Of a stretch of 64,000 nucleotides of DNA, positions 1 through 8,648 are shown piece by piece. The notes beneath the pieces were generated by a model. The model was not told where the DNA came from. It did no database searches and worked only from the letters and a program-made list of their open reading frames with translations. Both the position numbers and the translations under genes were made by a program. Positions within the stretch are counted from its first letter, which is position 1. Each line of letters opens with the position of its first letter. The stretch is from contig NZ_JANZNR010000005.1 in assembly GCF_025153525.1 (NCBI RefSeq), positions 248,001 to 312,000 on the forward strand, given 5' to 3'. This stretch comes from Psychroserpens sp. SPM9 (GTDB taxonomy: Bacteria > Bacteroidota > Bacteroidia > Flavobacteriales > Flavobacteriaceae).

Positions 1-1119
1 TTCATTGTGCCTCGCCTTTACTGTTTTTAATGCCTGATCTGTTAAATTTTTATAGGCTTCAGAAGTTAAGCTGGCCGCTTCAATAACTTTTTCTGCTAAT
101 AGTTTCGTTTGGCGAATAGGGACAATAAATCCGTTTTCACCATCGGCTATAACCTCTCCCATTCCGCCGCAATCTGTAGTAAGCACCAAGGTTTGTAAAG
201 CCATTGCTTCTAATACGACATTTGCAATACCTTCTTCAACACTCGGCAACACCAATAAATCTGAAGCCTTCATTTGCGCTTCTACCTTACTAAACGGTAA
301 ATTTCCTAAAAGCGTCACTTGAGCTGATAAGTCCAAATCTTTAATCTGATAAGCCAATTCAATATCACCAGCACCTCCAATAATAGTATATTTAAATTTT
401 AGACCTTGCTCCTTCAGTATATCACACATATCTAAAGCATAAGTATATCCTTTTTTCCAGTGGGGTCTCCCAACCGATATAATATGAAACACATCATTTT
501 TGAGTCTAGTTTCTTTGGTATTTGAAGTAATGTCTAATCCGCTATAAACCACTTTAATCTTATGACTATCAGCACCATATTTTTCAGCTTCTTGCGCAAT
601 AGCTTCAGACACCGCATGAAATCCATCTACTTTCGGGAAATGCTCCCGATACATCGCTGCTAACTGCTCATCTGCAATGGGAGAATAGTTAATATGCGCG
701 CCTCTTAAACTAAGTACAATCTTAACCCCAAACTCTTTGAGCCAAATCCATTCTGAAAGTCCTTTAGCCCATTGAATATGAAAAACATCAGGTTTATGCC
801 ATAATACAGGATAACTTTTAAGTTTCTCGAGCAAAAGATTTTTGGATTTATTTTTCAGAATCTTATCCAGTTTTGCTTTGTCTTTAGATTTAAAAAGTTT
901 TAGAAGCAAACTATATTTAAGCAGTGTAATGGCCTTATAAATTCTAATGTTTTTATACCCAAAAACCGACACATTACTTGGGTAACTAACACGGCGTTTA
1001 ACAAATCCGAAGATATAAATATCATGTGGCGAACCAGACAAGCCTTCAATAAGACGTTCAATAAATGTCGTACTAGGAATATCTCCCGAATAAACGGCTA
1101 TTTTAAGTCTATTTTTCAT
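1..1119 (-). CDS. GT4-family glycosyltransferase (3' end cut by window edge)
   Basis: My translation from the ATG at 1117-1119 runs 373 codons without a stop to the window edge, so the C-terminus is missing. The fold is that of a GT-B retaining glycosyltransferase of family GT4. The N-terminal half resembles a Rossmann acceptor domain. The donor domain contains SVGRPHWKKG near residue 217 and the family E-x7-E element within EEGIANVVLE near residue 304, which binds the nucleotide sugar. It should add one sugar to the lipid-linked glycan at the cytoplasmic face. The start overlaps the stop of the upstream SGNH gene by 11 bases, which suggests translational coupling inside the polysaccharide operon. 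Donor and acceptor cannot be read from sequence. Confidence 0.85.
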   Translation of the reverse strand, partial: MKNRLKIAVYSGDIPSTTFIERLIEGLSGSPHDIYIFGFVKRRVSYPSNVSVFGYKNIRIYKAITLLKYSLLLKLFKSKDKAKLDKILKNKSKNLLLEKLKSYPVLWHKPDVFHIQWAKGLSEWIWLKEFGVKIVLSLRGAHINYSPIADEQLAAMYREHFPKVDGFHAVSEAIAQEAEKYGADSHKIKVVYSGLDITSNTKETRLKNDVFHIISVGRPHWKKGYTYALDMCDILKEQGLKFKYTIIGGAGDIELAYQIKDLDLSAQVTLLGNLPFSKVEAQMKASDLLVLPSVEEGIANVVLEAMALQTLVLTTDCGGMGEVIADGENGFIVPIRQTKLLAEKVIEAASLTSEAYKNLTDQALKTVKARHNE

Positions 1120-2008
1120 TGGTTATCCTACTAAATTCTTCAGCAAATTTGATACTTGAAATCTGTCGTCCTCTATAATTCACATGAATTGAATCATAAA
1201 AATACATGGTATTAGTTAAGAGGTTGCTATGGTTAATGCAACGATATTCATTGTTTTCAGAAATTACAGTAACCCCTTTTACAGGTGAAAAATAACATAT
1301 CAGTTTGATATTATTGGCCTCACAGAGACGTTTTATTTTTTCTACATATTGATTCGTAAAATCAACTCTCAAATTGGATTGAGATTGAATGATTTTAGAG
1401 CTGTTTTTAATCACAGGATAAGTATAATTTCCTCGATCATCAAAGCGATTTCTTTTCTCTGGCTGAAGAACACCTAATAAGGACGGATAAAAAAGTTCGG
1501 TGTTATAATAAGTCACACCAAGCATAGGAAACCATTGAGACAGGCTCAATAAACGCGCTCTTTTACTTTCAAATTGCTTGTAATAATCTGAAACATAAGA
1601 CGTTGAAATAAATGGTAAAAATCTATAATCATTATCACTTACATCCATAGTTTTTGAATCAAAACTTGGATTACTCGGTGCCAAAATACAATACTTGGTC
1701 GTTTTTCCTTGAGCTAAAAAATGTTGCAACATAAGGTATTGACTAGACAGTGCTGTATCGTCCATTGCTAAGTTAATTCCATTGGTATGCGCTATGGAAT
1801 CAATAAGCTTTGTGTTTAGTGTTGTTAGTCCGGTACTAGCTCCTAATACGATATAATCAAATTGTTGTTCACTGACTTGATTTGCCAAAAATGAAGGTTT
1901 ATAAAACGAAGAAGCCTTTAACGACTGTAAACTAAAGAAGGCTATTACAGACGATAAAACGACAACAGCGACACAAATAAACCCTATTTTTTTTAAAAAT
2001 ACGCGCAT
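1109..2008 (-). CDS. SGNH-hydrolase-like protein, probable partner of the MBOAT acyltransferase
   Basis: The 299-residue product has one N-terminal membrane segment (about residues 8-29) followed by an extracytoplasmic domain. Two blocks fit the SGNH/GDSL fold: GAST with a downstream Asn (residues 56-65), where the Ser would be the nucleophile, and D272-x-x-H275 near the C-terminus as the rest of the triad. In alginate and teichoic-acid O-acetylation, proteins of this kind (AlgJ/AlgX/DltD-like) act outside the membrane and take the acyl group passed through an MBOAT protein. The MBOAT gene lies immediately upstream with only 2 bases between the genes, supporting the same role. Overall similarity to any named family looks low, so the function rests on motifs and context. 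Confidence 0.7.
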   Translation of the reverse strand: MRVFLKKIGFICVAVVVLSSVIAFFSLQSLKASSFYKPSFLANQVSEQQFDYIVLGASTGLTTLNTKLIDSIAHTNGINLAMDDTALSSQYLMLQHFLAQGKTTKYCILAPSNPSFDSKTMDVSDNDYRFLPFISTSYVSDYYKQFESKRARLLSLSQWFPMLGVTYYNTELFYPSLLGVLQPEKRNRFDDRGNYTYPVIKNSSKIIQSQSNLRVDFTNQYVEKIKRLCEANNIKLICYFSPVKGVTVISENNEYRCINHSNLLTNTMYFYDSIHVNYRGRQISSIKFAEEFSRITNEK

Positions 2009-2010
2009 AC

Positions 2011-3438
2011 CTAAAACTGAAAATATATAAAGTCGGATGGATTTTTAAACACCCCCATAAAACATATTAAAATGGCAATTATTAGTGCCGAATATTTGGT
2101 TAACACAACTTCTTTTTGATTTTTCTGAACTGCAAACAATTCAAATACCAGCAAGATAAGAATACTCAGTACAATAATACCTGTAAACAGCATCGATTTA
2201 GAATTCTGAACAAAGACAGTTAGAGAATAACCATTAAAACTAAAGATATCAATCAAAAACTGATTGGCTATTGACACGGTATCGGCTCTAAAAAAAACCC
2301 ATGCCAAGGTCACCATACAAAATGTCAATAAAAGCTTCGGAATATGCCAAACTAATACATGTGTATCAGACACATAAGTCCGGTTCTTTTTGGTTAGCAA
2401 TAAAGGTAAAAACAAAAGAGCATGAATGGCACCCCAAATAATAAACGTCCAGTTGGCGCCATGCCAGAAGCCGCTAATTAAGAAAACAATCAGGACATTT
2501 CGTAATTGCATTCCAATAGTTCCTCTAGAACCACCTAAGGGAATATAAACATAGTCTCTAAACCACGTTGATAATGAGATATGCCAGCGTCTCCAGAATT
2601 CGGCAATATCTCTTGAAAAATAAGGAAAGGAAAAATTGGTCATTAATGAAAATCCGAACAAGCGAGCTACACCAATAGCAATATCAGAATATCCAGAAAA
2701 ATCGCCATAAATTTGAAACGCAAAAAGCAAGGCTCCTAAAAACAATTCCGCCGAAGAATAGCCCGAAGATCCCTCAAAAATTTGGTTTACAAAGAAGGCG
2801 CAATTATCGGCAACCACGACTTTTTTAAATAAGCCCCAAATTATGAGGTAAAATCCGCTAAGAGCAAATTGGGTATTAAAATGCCTTTTTTTGCTGAACT
2901 GCGGAAGCAAATGAGAAGCACGTTCTATTGGTCCGGCAACTAACTGCGGAAAAAAGGACACAAAGGCTGCAAATTGAATAAGATTAGCTGTGGGTTCTAT
3001 TTTTTTACGATACACATCAATGGTATAGCTAAGGGTTTGAAATGTATAAAAAGATATTCCGACCGGAAGGATAATTTTCAAGGTAGAAACCTGCATTTCT
3101 ACACCCAGCATGTCCCATGCATCGACCCAGCTTTCAATAAAAAAATTAAAATACTTGAAAAAAGCCAGCATTCCTAAATTAAAAACCAAGCTAAGTCCTA
3201 GCAAGGCTTTGCGTGACTTAGGTTTAACCGTAACTTTTAACTGTTGGGCAACAGCATAGTCGATAAGCGTACTTAGCACAATAAGTCCTAAAAAACGATA
3301 GTCCCACCAGGCATAAAACACATAACTGGCACACACTAAAAACAAATTTTGCAAACGCAACGATTTGTTGGTTACAAACCAATACAAAACAAAGACTAGC
3401 GGTAAAAAAACAATAAAATCTAAGGAGTTGAATAACAT
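2011..3438 (-). CDS. MBOAT-family O-acyltransferase (AlgI/DltB-like)
   Basis: The 475-residue polytopic membrane protein has the hallmarks of the AlgI branch of the MBOAT family: FWRRWHISLS at 281-290, FRDYVYIPLGGSR at 293-305 and the invariant catalytic His in FWHGANW (His326). Such proteins move an acetyl group from a cytoplasmic donor across the inner membrane so that an exported polysaccharide can be O-acetylated. The length matches AlgI homologues. The SGNH-like gene directly downstream is the expected periplasmic partner. The gene begins with ATG at 3438 and lies between a sulfotransferase gene and the SGNH gene on the same strand. Confidence 0.93.
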   Translation of the reverse strand: MLFNSLDFIVFLPLVFVLYWFVTNKSLRLQNLFLVCASYVFYAWWDYRFLGLIVLSTLIDYAVAQQLKVTVKPKSRKALLGLSLVFNLGMLAFFKYFNFFIESWVDAWDMLGVEMQVSTLKIILPVGISFYTFQTLSYTIDVYRKKIEPTANLIQFAAFVSFFPQLVAGPIERASHLLPQFSKKRHFNTQFALSGFYLIIWGLFKKVVVADNCAFFVNQIFEGSSGYSSAELFLGALLFAFQIYGDFSGYSDIAIGVARLFGFSLMTNFSFPYFSRDIAEFWRRWHISLSTWFRDYVYIPLGGSRGTIGMQLRNVLIVFLISGFWHGANWTFIIWGAIHALLFLPLLLTKKNRTYVSDTHVLVWHIPKLLLTFCMVTLAWVFFRADTVSIANQFLIDIFSFNGYSLTVFVQNSKSMLFTGIIVLSILILLVFELFAVQKNQKEVVLTKYSALIIAILICFMGVFKNPSDFIYFQF

Positions 3439-3495
3439 CTTCTGGCTTTAAAATTCTACAGCTAATTTTGAGATTTCAGGTTTCATGCTCAATGG

Positions 3496-4491
3496 TTATA
3501 TGTTTTTAAACCATTTTGAATATACTTCTTTTTTTACCAAATCATCAAAACCTTGAAATTCAATTTTAAAAAACGCATTTAGCAAGGCTTCTGTGGCGGG
3601 AGCTGCTTTGTATGTGTAAGCGCTCTTTTTAGGATTGATTTTTTTGTGAATTTTATCGATTAATCGATATCGCAACGGCAATTTATGCTGAAAACCGGGC
3701 TGTAACGGCAAAAAATTGGAGTATCTATAATTACCAGACTTACGTAATAAACGATTTCTAAAAAGCTGAAGATTGATATTTTTAGGGATTTTAGTAATAT
3801 TAGAATGCGTATTAAAAACACTTGGTTCGAATTTTTTAAAATCGACTTCTAAAAAATCACAAACCTCTTTTAAGCAAGCTTCCTTATTTTGAATTAAATC
3901 TTCAAACAATACCACCTTAATCCTCTCAAACGGAATGTATTTATAGTAAGCTTCCAGTTGTTCTTTGTATAAACTTCTTCTAATAATACTGTTAGGATTA
4001 AACCGCAAAGTATCTTCAAGTGAATAAATGGCTCTCCCAGATTTAACTAAATGGAGGTAATTGGATATGGCGCGCTTTGTAGGTTGCCTCAAAATAAAGA
4101 GGAGTTTTATAGGTTTTTTCTGAAGAGCGATTCGTTTAGCAGCTGTTTCAGAACACAAATAGGTCGTCGAATCTTCACCAACAAGACGCGATTTATTTTG
4201 AAGCCCATTAAACTGTGTATGATACCAATTCCACAGTAACTCTGGATGTTCTTCCATCGACTGACTTAACCATTGATTGGTAGTCTTATCATAAAAATTA
4301 AAATCGGGATGCTGTAAAATATTATCGATATCAAAAAAGCCCAATTCATCATGCGCTATAGCTATATCTGGGTGACTATTGAGTATGGCATGCAGACTAG
4401 TAGTTCCAGATTTCATGGCGCCTCCAATGATAAAATCGGGCAATGAATCTGGTTCTTTAGACGTCCATATGTGCTTTAACTCATCGGTCAT
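3496..4491 (-). CDS. PAPS-dependent polysaccharide sulfotransferase (heparan-sulfate type)
   Basis: The 331-residue soluble protein shows both PAPS-binding elements of the sulfotransferase family. The 5'-phosphosulfate loop is GGAMKSGTTS (residues 23-32) with Lys27 as the expected catalytic or binding Lys. The 3'-phosphate element is ILRQPTKRAISNY (about 133-145) with Arg135 and Ser143. This arrangement is closest to heparan sulfate N/O-sulfotransferases. It would transfer sulfate from PAPS to a sugar hydroxyl or amino group of the glycan made by this locus. There are two further, clearly different sulfotransferases in the same gene cluster. The gene lies 9 bases downstream of the GT4 gene's stop. 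Confidence 0.88.
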   Translation of the reverse strand: MTDELKHIWTSKEPDSLPDFIIGGAMKSGTTSLHAILNSHPDIAIAHDELGFFDIDNILQHPDFNFYDKTTNQWLSQSMEEHPELLWNWYHTQFNGLQNKSRLVGEDSTTYLCSETAAKRIALQKKPIKLLFILRQPTKRAISNYLHLVKSGRAIYSLEDTLRFNPNSIIRRSLYKEQLEAYYKYIPFERIKVVLFEDLIQNKEACLKEVCDFLEVDFKKFEPSVFNTHSNITKIPKNINLQLFRNRLLRKSGNYRYSNFLPLQPGFQHKLPLRYRLIDKIHKKINPKKSAYTYKAAPATEALLNAFFKIEFQGFDDLVKKEVYSKWFKNI

Positions 4492-4500
4492 AGATAGCTA

Positions 4501-5604
4501 CTAGTTAACCATACTTAAATATAAGCGTTCATGATTTTTAAGAAATTCTTCAATAGAAAACTCTTTAATAACTTGTTTTCTCATGGCTTCACCAAGAGAT
4601 TGTCTTTTGGCTTCAGACATCGTTTTAATCCATAAGATTTTTTCAGCGAGTTCATCTACATTACTGGCTTGGAATAAACAATCAGGAAATTCCTTTAAAA
4701 TGTCTTTGACACCCGAAACATTAGAACCAAGAACGACACAATTAGTTGCCATAGCTTCCAATGGTGCATTGGGGATCCCTTCGCGCCTACCTTCATCTTT
4801 GGTTGGTATGACAAACAAATCTGCTAAATCCAAAAAAGGTCTCACTTCTAACTGTTTGCCTGCAAAAACAATATTTTTATTTGAGGCATACCGTTGTTTT
4901 AAATCGACACCATAGTCATTAGTATCATTACCTACAATAAGTACTTTAATGCGCTCATCATTTAATTTTTCGACGGCCTGAAAAAGAATTTCTATACCTT
5001 TTACGGCAACCAAGTTTGCGATCGATAATATCACAAAATCTTCTGTTTTGAAATAAGTGGTCTTAGAAATTGGAGACTCAAATCCGTTAGGACGATAACG
5101 ATTGGTATCAATAGCCAGGGGAAATTTGACAATCTTATGCGCCATATTACTGAAGTATTGCTCGATCATATCTTGATTTACCACAATAACTTTTTTGCTC
5201 AATTTAGAGCGCCAAGACCAGTATTTATTTCCCCAACCCATCGCTTTTTTAGTATATACATAAGGAATACCAGCTAATTTAGCCGCCAAAGGTTCAGAAA
5301 TATCAGAACTCCAATGCCACGAATGAATCAGGTCAAAATTATGCGTTTTAAAAAATTTCTTAATCTTTAAAACTCTAAAAATAAAACTGGCTTTTGGTGT
5401 ATATTTTGTTGTGAAAGAAAATATATGAATCTTAACATCGAGTTTTTCGACCTCTTTAAAAAAAGCCCCTTTATTATGAAAACAACAAATTTCGGGTTCA
5501 AAGATTGAGCGATCTAATCCGTTCACTAAATCATAAACCGACTTTCCGCTTCCTGCGGTATCAAAGTTAGGAATAGTATATAAAACCCTAATTTTTTTTT
5601 GCAT
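4501..5604 (-). CDS. GT4-family glycosyltransferase
   Basis: This is a GT-B glycosyltransferase of 367 residues when started at the ATG at 5602-5604. The longer reading from 5640 adds 12 residues that overlap the preceding gene by 32 bases. The shorter start puts the typical N-terminal beta strand (KKIRVLYTIPN) at the beginning and leaves a 4-base gap, so I prefer it. A glycine-rich GSGKSV loop follows at about 18-24. The donor-site E-x7-E element is in REGIPNAPLE (Glu275 and Glu283 in the shorter numbering). It probably extends the repeat unit of the surface glycan; the sugar is not predictable. Confidence 0.88.
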   Translation of the reverse strand: MQKKIRVLYTIPNFDTAGSGKSVYDLVNGLDRSIFEPEICCFHNKGAFFKEVEKLDVKIHIFSFTTKYTPKASFIFRVLKIKKFFKTHNFDLIHSWHWSSDISEPLAAKLAGIPYVYTKKAMGWGNKYWSWRSKLSKKVIVVNQDMIEQYFSNMAHKIVKFPLAIDTNRYRPNGFESPISKTTYFKTEDFVILSIANLVAVKGIEILFQAVEKLNDERIKVLIVGNDTNDYGVDLKQRYASNKNIVFAGKQLEVRPFLDLADLFVIPTKDEGRREGIPNAPLEAMATNCVVLGSNVSGVKDILKEFPDCLFQASNVDELAEKILWIKTMSEAKRQSLGEAMRKQVIKEFSIEEFLKNHERLYLSMVN

Positions 5605-5608
5605 AAAC

Positions 5609-6184
5609 CTATTTAATAATTTTAGCAGGATTCCCTGCAATCACACAGTTTGACGGGACGTTTTTAACAACAACTGAACCCGCTCCAATCACAACATTAT
5701 CGCCAATAGTAATATCACCTATTATAACCACATGAGCACCAACAACAACATTATTACCAATAGTTGGCAGCAAGGTATTATCATTATTTTTATTTCCAAT
5801 GGTTAAACCATTTCTAAATTGAAAATTTTTTCCAATCGATTTAGCGTTTATCACTGTAGCAAAAGGATGATAACACATCATACCACCGTCTATTTTAGTA
5901 CTTTGAAATATTTTACAATGAAAATCTTTACCAAATACCTGTTTTATTCGCTTGCTTCCGCCACCTATTCTCCAAAGAAAAATAATAGCATACTCAGGGT
6001 AATACAGCATTAAATGGTAAAACTTTTTTTCAATAGTATCTGGATTGACCTTACAGCCTCTTACCCTTATAGTTTCTAAAACATCGTCTTGAATAACGTT
6101 ATCATTTATCACATACCTTTTATACAAAGCACGCAGTAACAGTTTCTTGTAAGCATGTCTTAAAATAAATAACAAACGGTTCAT
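5609..6184 (-). CDS. left-handed beta-helix (hexapeptide) acetyltransferase, serine-acetyltransferase-like
   Basis: The 191-residue protein has an alpha-helical N-terminal half and a C-terminal run of imperfect hexapeptide repeats (from about residue 105) ending in the typical [11 protein letters not shown] tail. This is the layout of serine acetyltransferase relatives found in polysaccharide loci, which acetylate sugars using acetyl-CoA as trimers in the cytoplasm. Canonical CysE is longer at the N-terminus and sits near cysteine genes, whereas this gene is between two glycosyltransferase genes, so a sugar O-acetyltransferase is more likely than a cysteine biosynthesis role. It starts at ATG 6184, 16 bases after the stop of the GT2 gene. 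Confidence 0.78.
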   Translation of the reverse strand: MNRLLFILRHAYKKLLLRALYKRYVINDNVIQDDVLETIRVRGCKVNPDTIEKKFYHLMLYYPEYAIIFLWRIGGGSKRIKQVFGKDFHCKIFQSTKIDGGMMCYHPFATVINAKSIGKNFQFRNGLTIGNKNNDNTLLPTIGNNVVVGAHVVIIGDITIGDNVVIGAGSVVVKNVPSNCVIAGNPAKIIK

Positions 6185-6200
6185 AGTGAGTTTAGATAGT

Positions 6201-7193
6201 TTACAGTTTTTCTATGTGATTTTTTAAAAAGTAAGGTGCTAAATAATACACGTAAACCTTTAAAAAAATTGGATATGGGAAGATAGTCATAATCGACAAA
6301 AACAGTCTTAAAACCAACGGTGTTTTCACAGGTTTAATTTCATTTAGCATGTCTTTAAGCAACTGTTTTCTATTTTGGATTCCTTTTGTTTCGCAGAGTC
6401 TTTTTGCCGTTGTAGAATACAAATAAGCATAAAGCAACTCTTTATATTTTAAAGGTACATCATTTTCTAAATAAAAAGGCAAGTGAGATTTTACATATCT
6501 CGGCCAATGCAGTGCAACTTTACTTTTCTTCTTTTTTGCTTTCTCAATAGTGGATGTCGAATGTTTATAATACAAATAAATATAGGTATTCAAAAACGCG
6601 ACATTACATGTCATTCCCAGCTTGATATCTAAAGCTGTATCTTGACCAATTCTAAGATCTTCATTATAATGCCCAATGGTATCAAACACAGTCCTTTTGT
6701 ACAAAAAAGCAGGAGGCCCAACAACATGTTTTAAGTTAGAAAACCAAAACATTCCCCAGTATGGTTTCTCTTTTAAAACTAATGCATCGGTTTCATCATC
6801 AGGTTTTTTAGTTTCTGAAATACCCTTGTGAGATTTAATCATTTTACCAAAAACAGCATCAACCGTCTGGTTTGTATCCAAGACGTTTATCATCTTTTGT
6901 AAGGCTTTCGGATAAATCTCATCATCAACATCAAAAAAATACACATAGGTACCACTTGCATTCTCTATCCCTTTATTTCTGGCTGGGGCAGAACCTTGTT
7001 TGGATTGCTTAAATAATTTGACCCGGTCATCCATAGCGATAACCTCTTGAATTTTCTCTACGGAATTGTCTTCAGAATTATTATCAACATATAAAATTTC
7101 AATATCGGTAACCTGTTGATCTATAATAGAATTATAAGACTTCCAGATAAAATCTGCGCCATTATAAACAGGAATGATAACGGATAATTTCAT
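6201..7193 (-). CDS. GT2-family glycosyltransferase
   Basis: The 330-residue protein begins with the GT-A signature [13 protein letters not shown] and has the nucleotide-binding DNNSED block at 37-42. The metal-binding acidic motif is FDVDD at residues 87-91. It is an inverting GT2 enzyme of the cytoplasmic membrane face. The last 90 residues are basic and rich in aromatic residues, probably for membrane contact. The gene starts 3 bases after the stop of the asparagine-synthase-like gene, as expected in a tight operon. Substrate is unknown. Confidence 0.87.
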   Translation of the reverse strand: MKLSVIIPVYNGADFIWKSYNSIIDQQVTDIEILYVDNNSEDNSVEKIQEVIAMDDRVKLFKQSKQGSAPARNKGIENASGTYVYFFDVDDEIYPKALQKMINVLDTNQTVDAVFGKMIKSHKGISETKKPDDETDALVLKEKPYWGMFWFSNLKHVVGPPAFLYKRTVFDTIGHYNEDLRIGQDTALDIKLGMTCNVAFLNTYIYLYYKHSTSTIEKAKKKKSKVALHWPRYVKSHLPFYLENDVPLKYKELLYAYLYSTTAKRLCETKGIQNRKQLLKDMLNEIKPVKTPLVLRLFLSIMTIFPYPIFLKVYVYYLAPYFLKNHIEKL

Positions 7194-7196
7194 AGG

Positions 7197-8591
7197 TTAC
7201 TTATTGTGATTTTGTTGATGCCATACAGCCAATGTTAGCAGTATACTGGTAGGATGAGAATGGTACACATTATCTATGTTCTTAAATTTTTGATAAACAT
7301 TCCTCACAATTTCTTCCGGGATAAAATCAAAAAATGAGGTGTTAAAAATACGCTGTCTTAATTGCTCATCATTATCTGCTCCTAAAAACTGTAATTCATA
7401 ATTACGCTGAATATAAGGATTTCCTAGAAGTGCATTCAACTCACGCTTCATTTTGTTCACCACTCGATATGGCAAATTATAAGGCGTTTTATTTAAATGA
7501 TAATTATTTAAATGGAAAGGCTTTTGCTCATGCCATGTGATTCTAGACAAGTCATTATTTTGTCTTAGGTGGGCGATCTGCAATTGGCGATCTGCCAAAA
7601 AGGTTTCTGGGACAGTACAAATAAACTGGCACATTCTATCGTCATAAAATGGCATACTAATAGGATGTGCTGCCTCAAAAATACTCAAGTTAGTTGTGGT
7701 CCATCTATGTGCCCAATGCGTCGTTTTAAAAGCTCTTACCTTAGCATTTAAATCTTCAATTTTTATCTTAGCTAATAGAACTTCAATGCGAGATTCAAGA
7801 TAGGCTTTAAAATTTGAAGGCAAACCCCAAGCTTGCCATAATTGCTCAGCAAGTTCTAATCCGCCAGGCTTCAACATTTTTTTAAGTAGTAATGGAATTA
7901 CATCCTTTTCCTTTGTACCTTCAGGAACACCTCTATCAAATAGCACATCGCCCCAATGCCCAAGAGAAAAAAGACCATTCATTTTTTTTAATTCGTCTAA
8001 CACACCCATTTGTCTGGGATGTGTAAATTCTGAATAGCATCCGTTTATTTGAGCTAATTCGTCAATACTTTCCCATAAATAACCTTTTGGGATCATAAAA
8101 GACTTAAAATCGAAACCACAAACCTTCGCTATTTTTTCACTTATTTTATGCTCAGGATAACCACCAGGGAAGGCATAACTATAAGCTTGTACTGGGTTAT
8201 TAAGATCTTTTAAAATAAGTGCCTGACTTCTACTATCTAATCCGCCTGATAAAGGTAAAATAACAGGATGATCTTTAATTTGTTCTTTTGTTATGGTGGT
8301 TAACAACGCAATGTATTCTTCTAGTGCCTCTTGAAAAGAAATAGCACGAGGCTCATAATACCACTCAAACCAGGGTTTACTTTTAATACGCTTGTTTTGA
8401 GCATCAAGCGTATGTTCATGAGCAGGACTTAAACACACCTCATCTTTCCAATAGCTATCTTCATCTAAAAAAAAACCAGTAGCAACAAAAACACAAATAG
8501 CTTCAAGATGCAATTCATGTAAATGAGTTGGCTCTTTAGCATAGGTATGATTTTTAGGAAGTATCGGAGTGATTATACTATTCATAGACAA
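7197..8591 (-). CDS. asparagine-synthase-like protein lacking an intact glutaminase domain
   Basis: The 464-residue protein carries the PP-loop ATP pyrophosphatase motif SGGLDS at residues 115-120, the signature of the asparagine synthase C-terminal domain. The N-terminal 100 residues are too short for the class II glutaminase domain and there is no Cys at position 2, so it cannot generate ammonia from glutamine by the usual route. Related proteins occur beside AsnB-type enzymes in polysaccharide loci and in lasso-peptide clusters, where the domain adenylates a carboxylate. Here it could amidate a uronic acid, or form another amide, using ammonia or amine from elsewhere. It lies 57 bases after a complete AsnB gene; a substrate is not readable. 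Confidence 0.75.
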   Translation of the reverse strand: MSMNSIITPILPKNHTYAKEPTHLHELHLEAICVFVATGFFLDEDSYWKDEVCLSPAHEHTLDAQNKRIKSKPWFEWYYEPRAISFQEALEEYIALLTTITKEQIKDHPVILPLSGGLDSRSQALILKDLNNPVQAYSYAFPGGYPEHKISEKIAKVCGFDFKSFMIPKGYLWESIDELAQINGCYSEFTHPRQMGVLDELKKMNGLFSLGHWGDVLFDRGVPEGTKEKDVIPLLLKKMLKPGGLELAEQLWQAWGLPSNFKAYLESRIEVLLAKIKIEDLNAKVRAFKTTHWAHRWTTTNLSIFEAAHPISMPFYDDRMCQFICTVPETFLADRQLQIAHLRQNNDLSRITWHEQKPFHLNNYHLNKTPYNLPYRVVNKMKRELNALLGNPYIQRNYELQFLGADNDEQLRQRIFNTSFFDFIPEEIVRNVYQKFKNIDNVYHSHPTSILLTLAVWHQQNHNK

Positions 8592-8648
8592 GCGCTAAGA
8601 TAAAAAAAACCGTCCTTTAGGCACAATAAATTTTACCTAATTCAAAGA

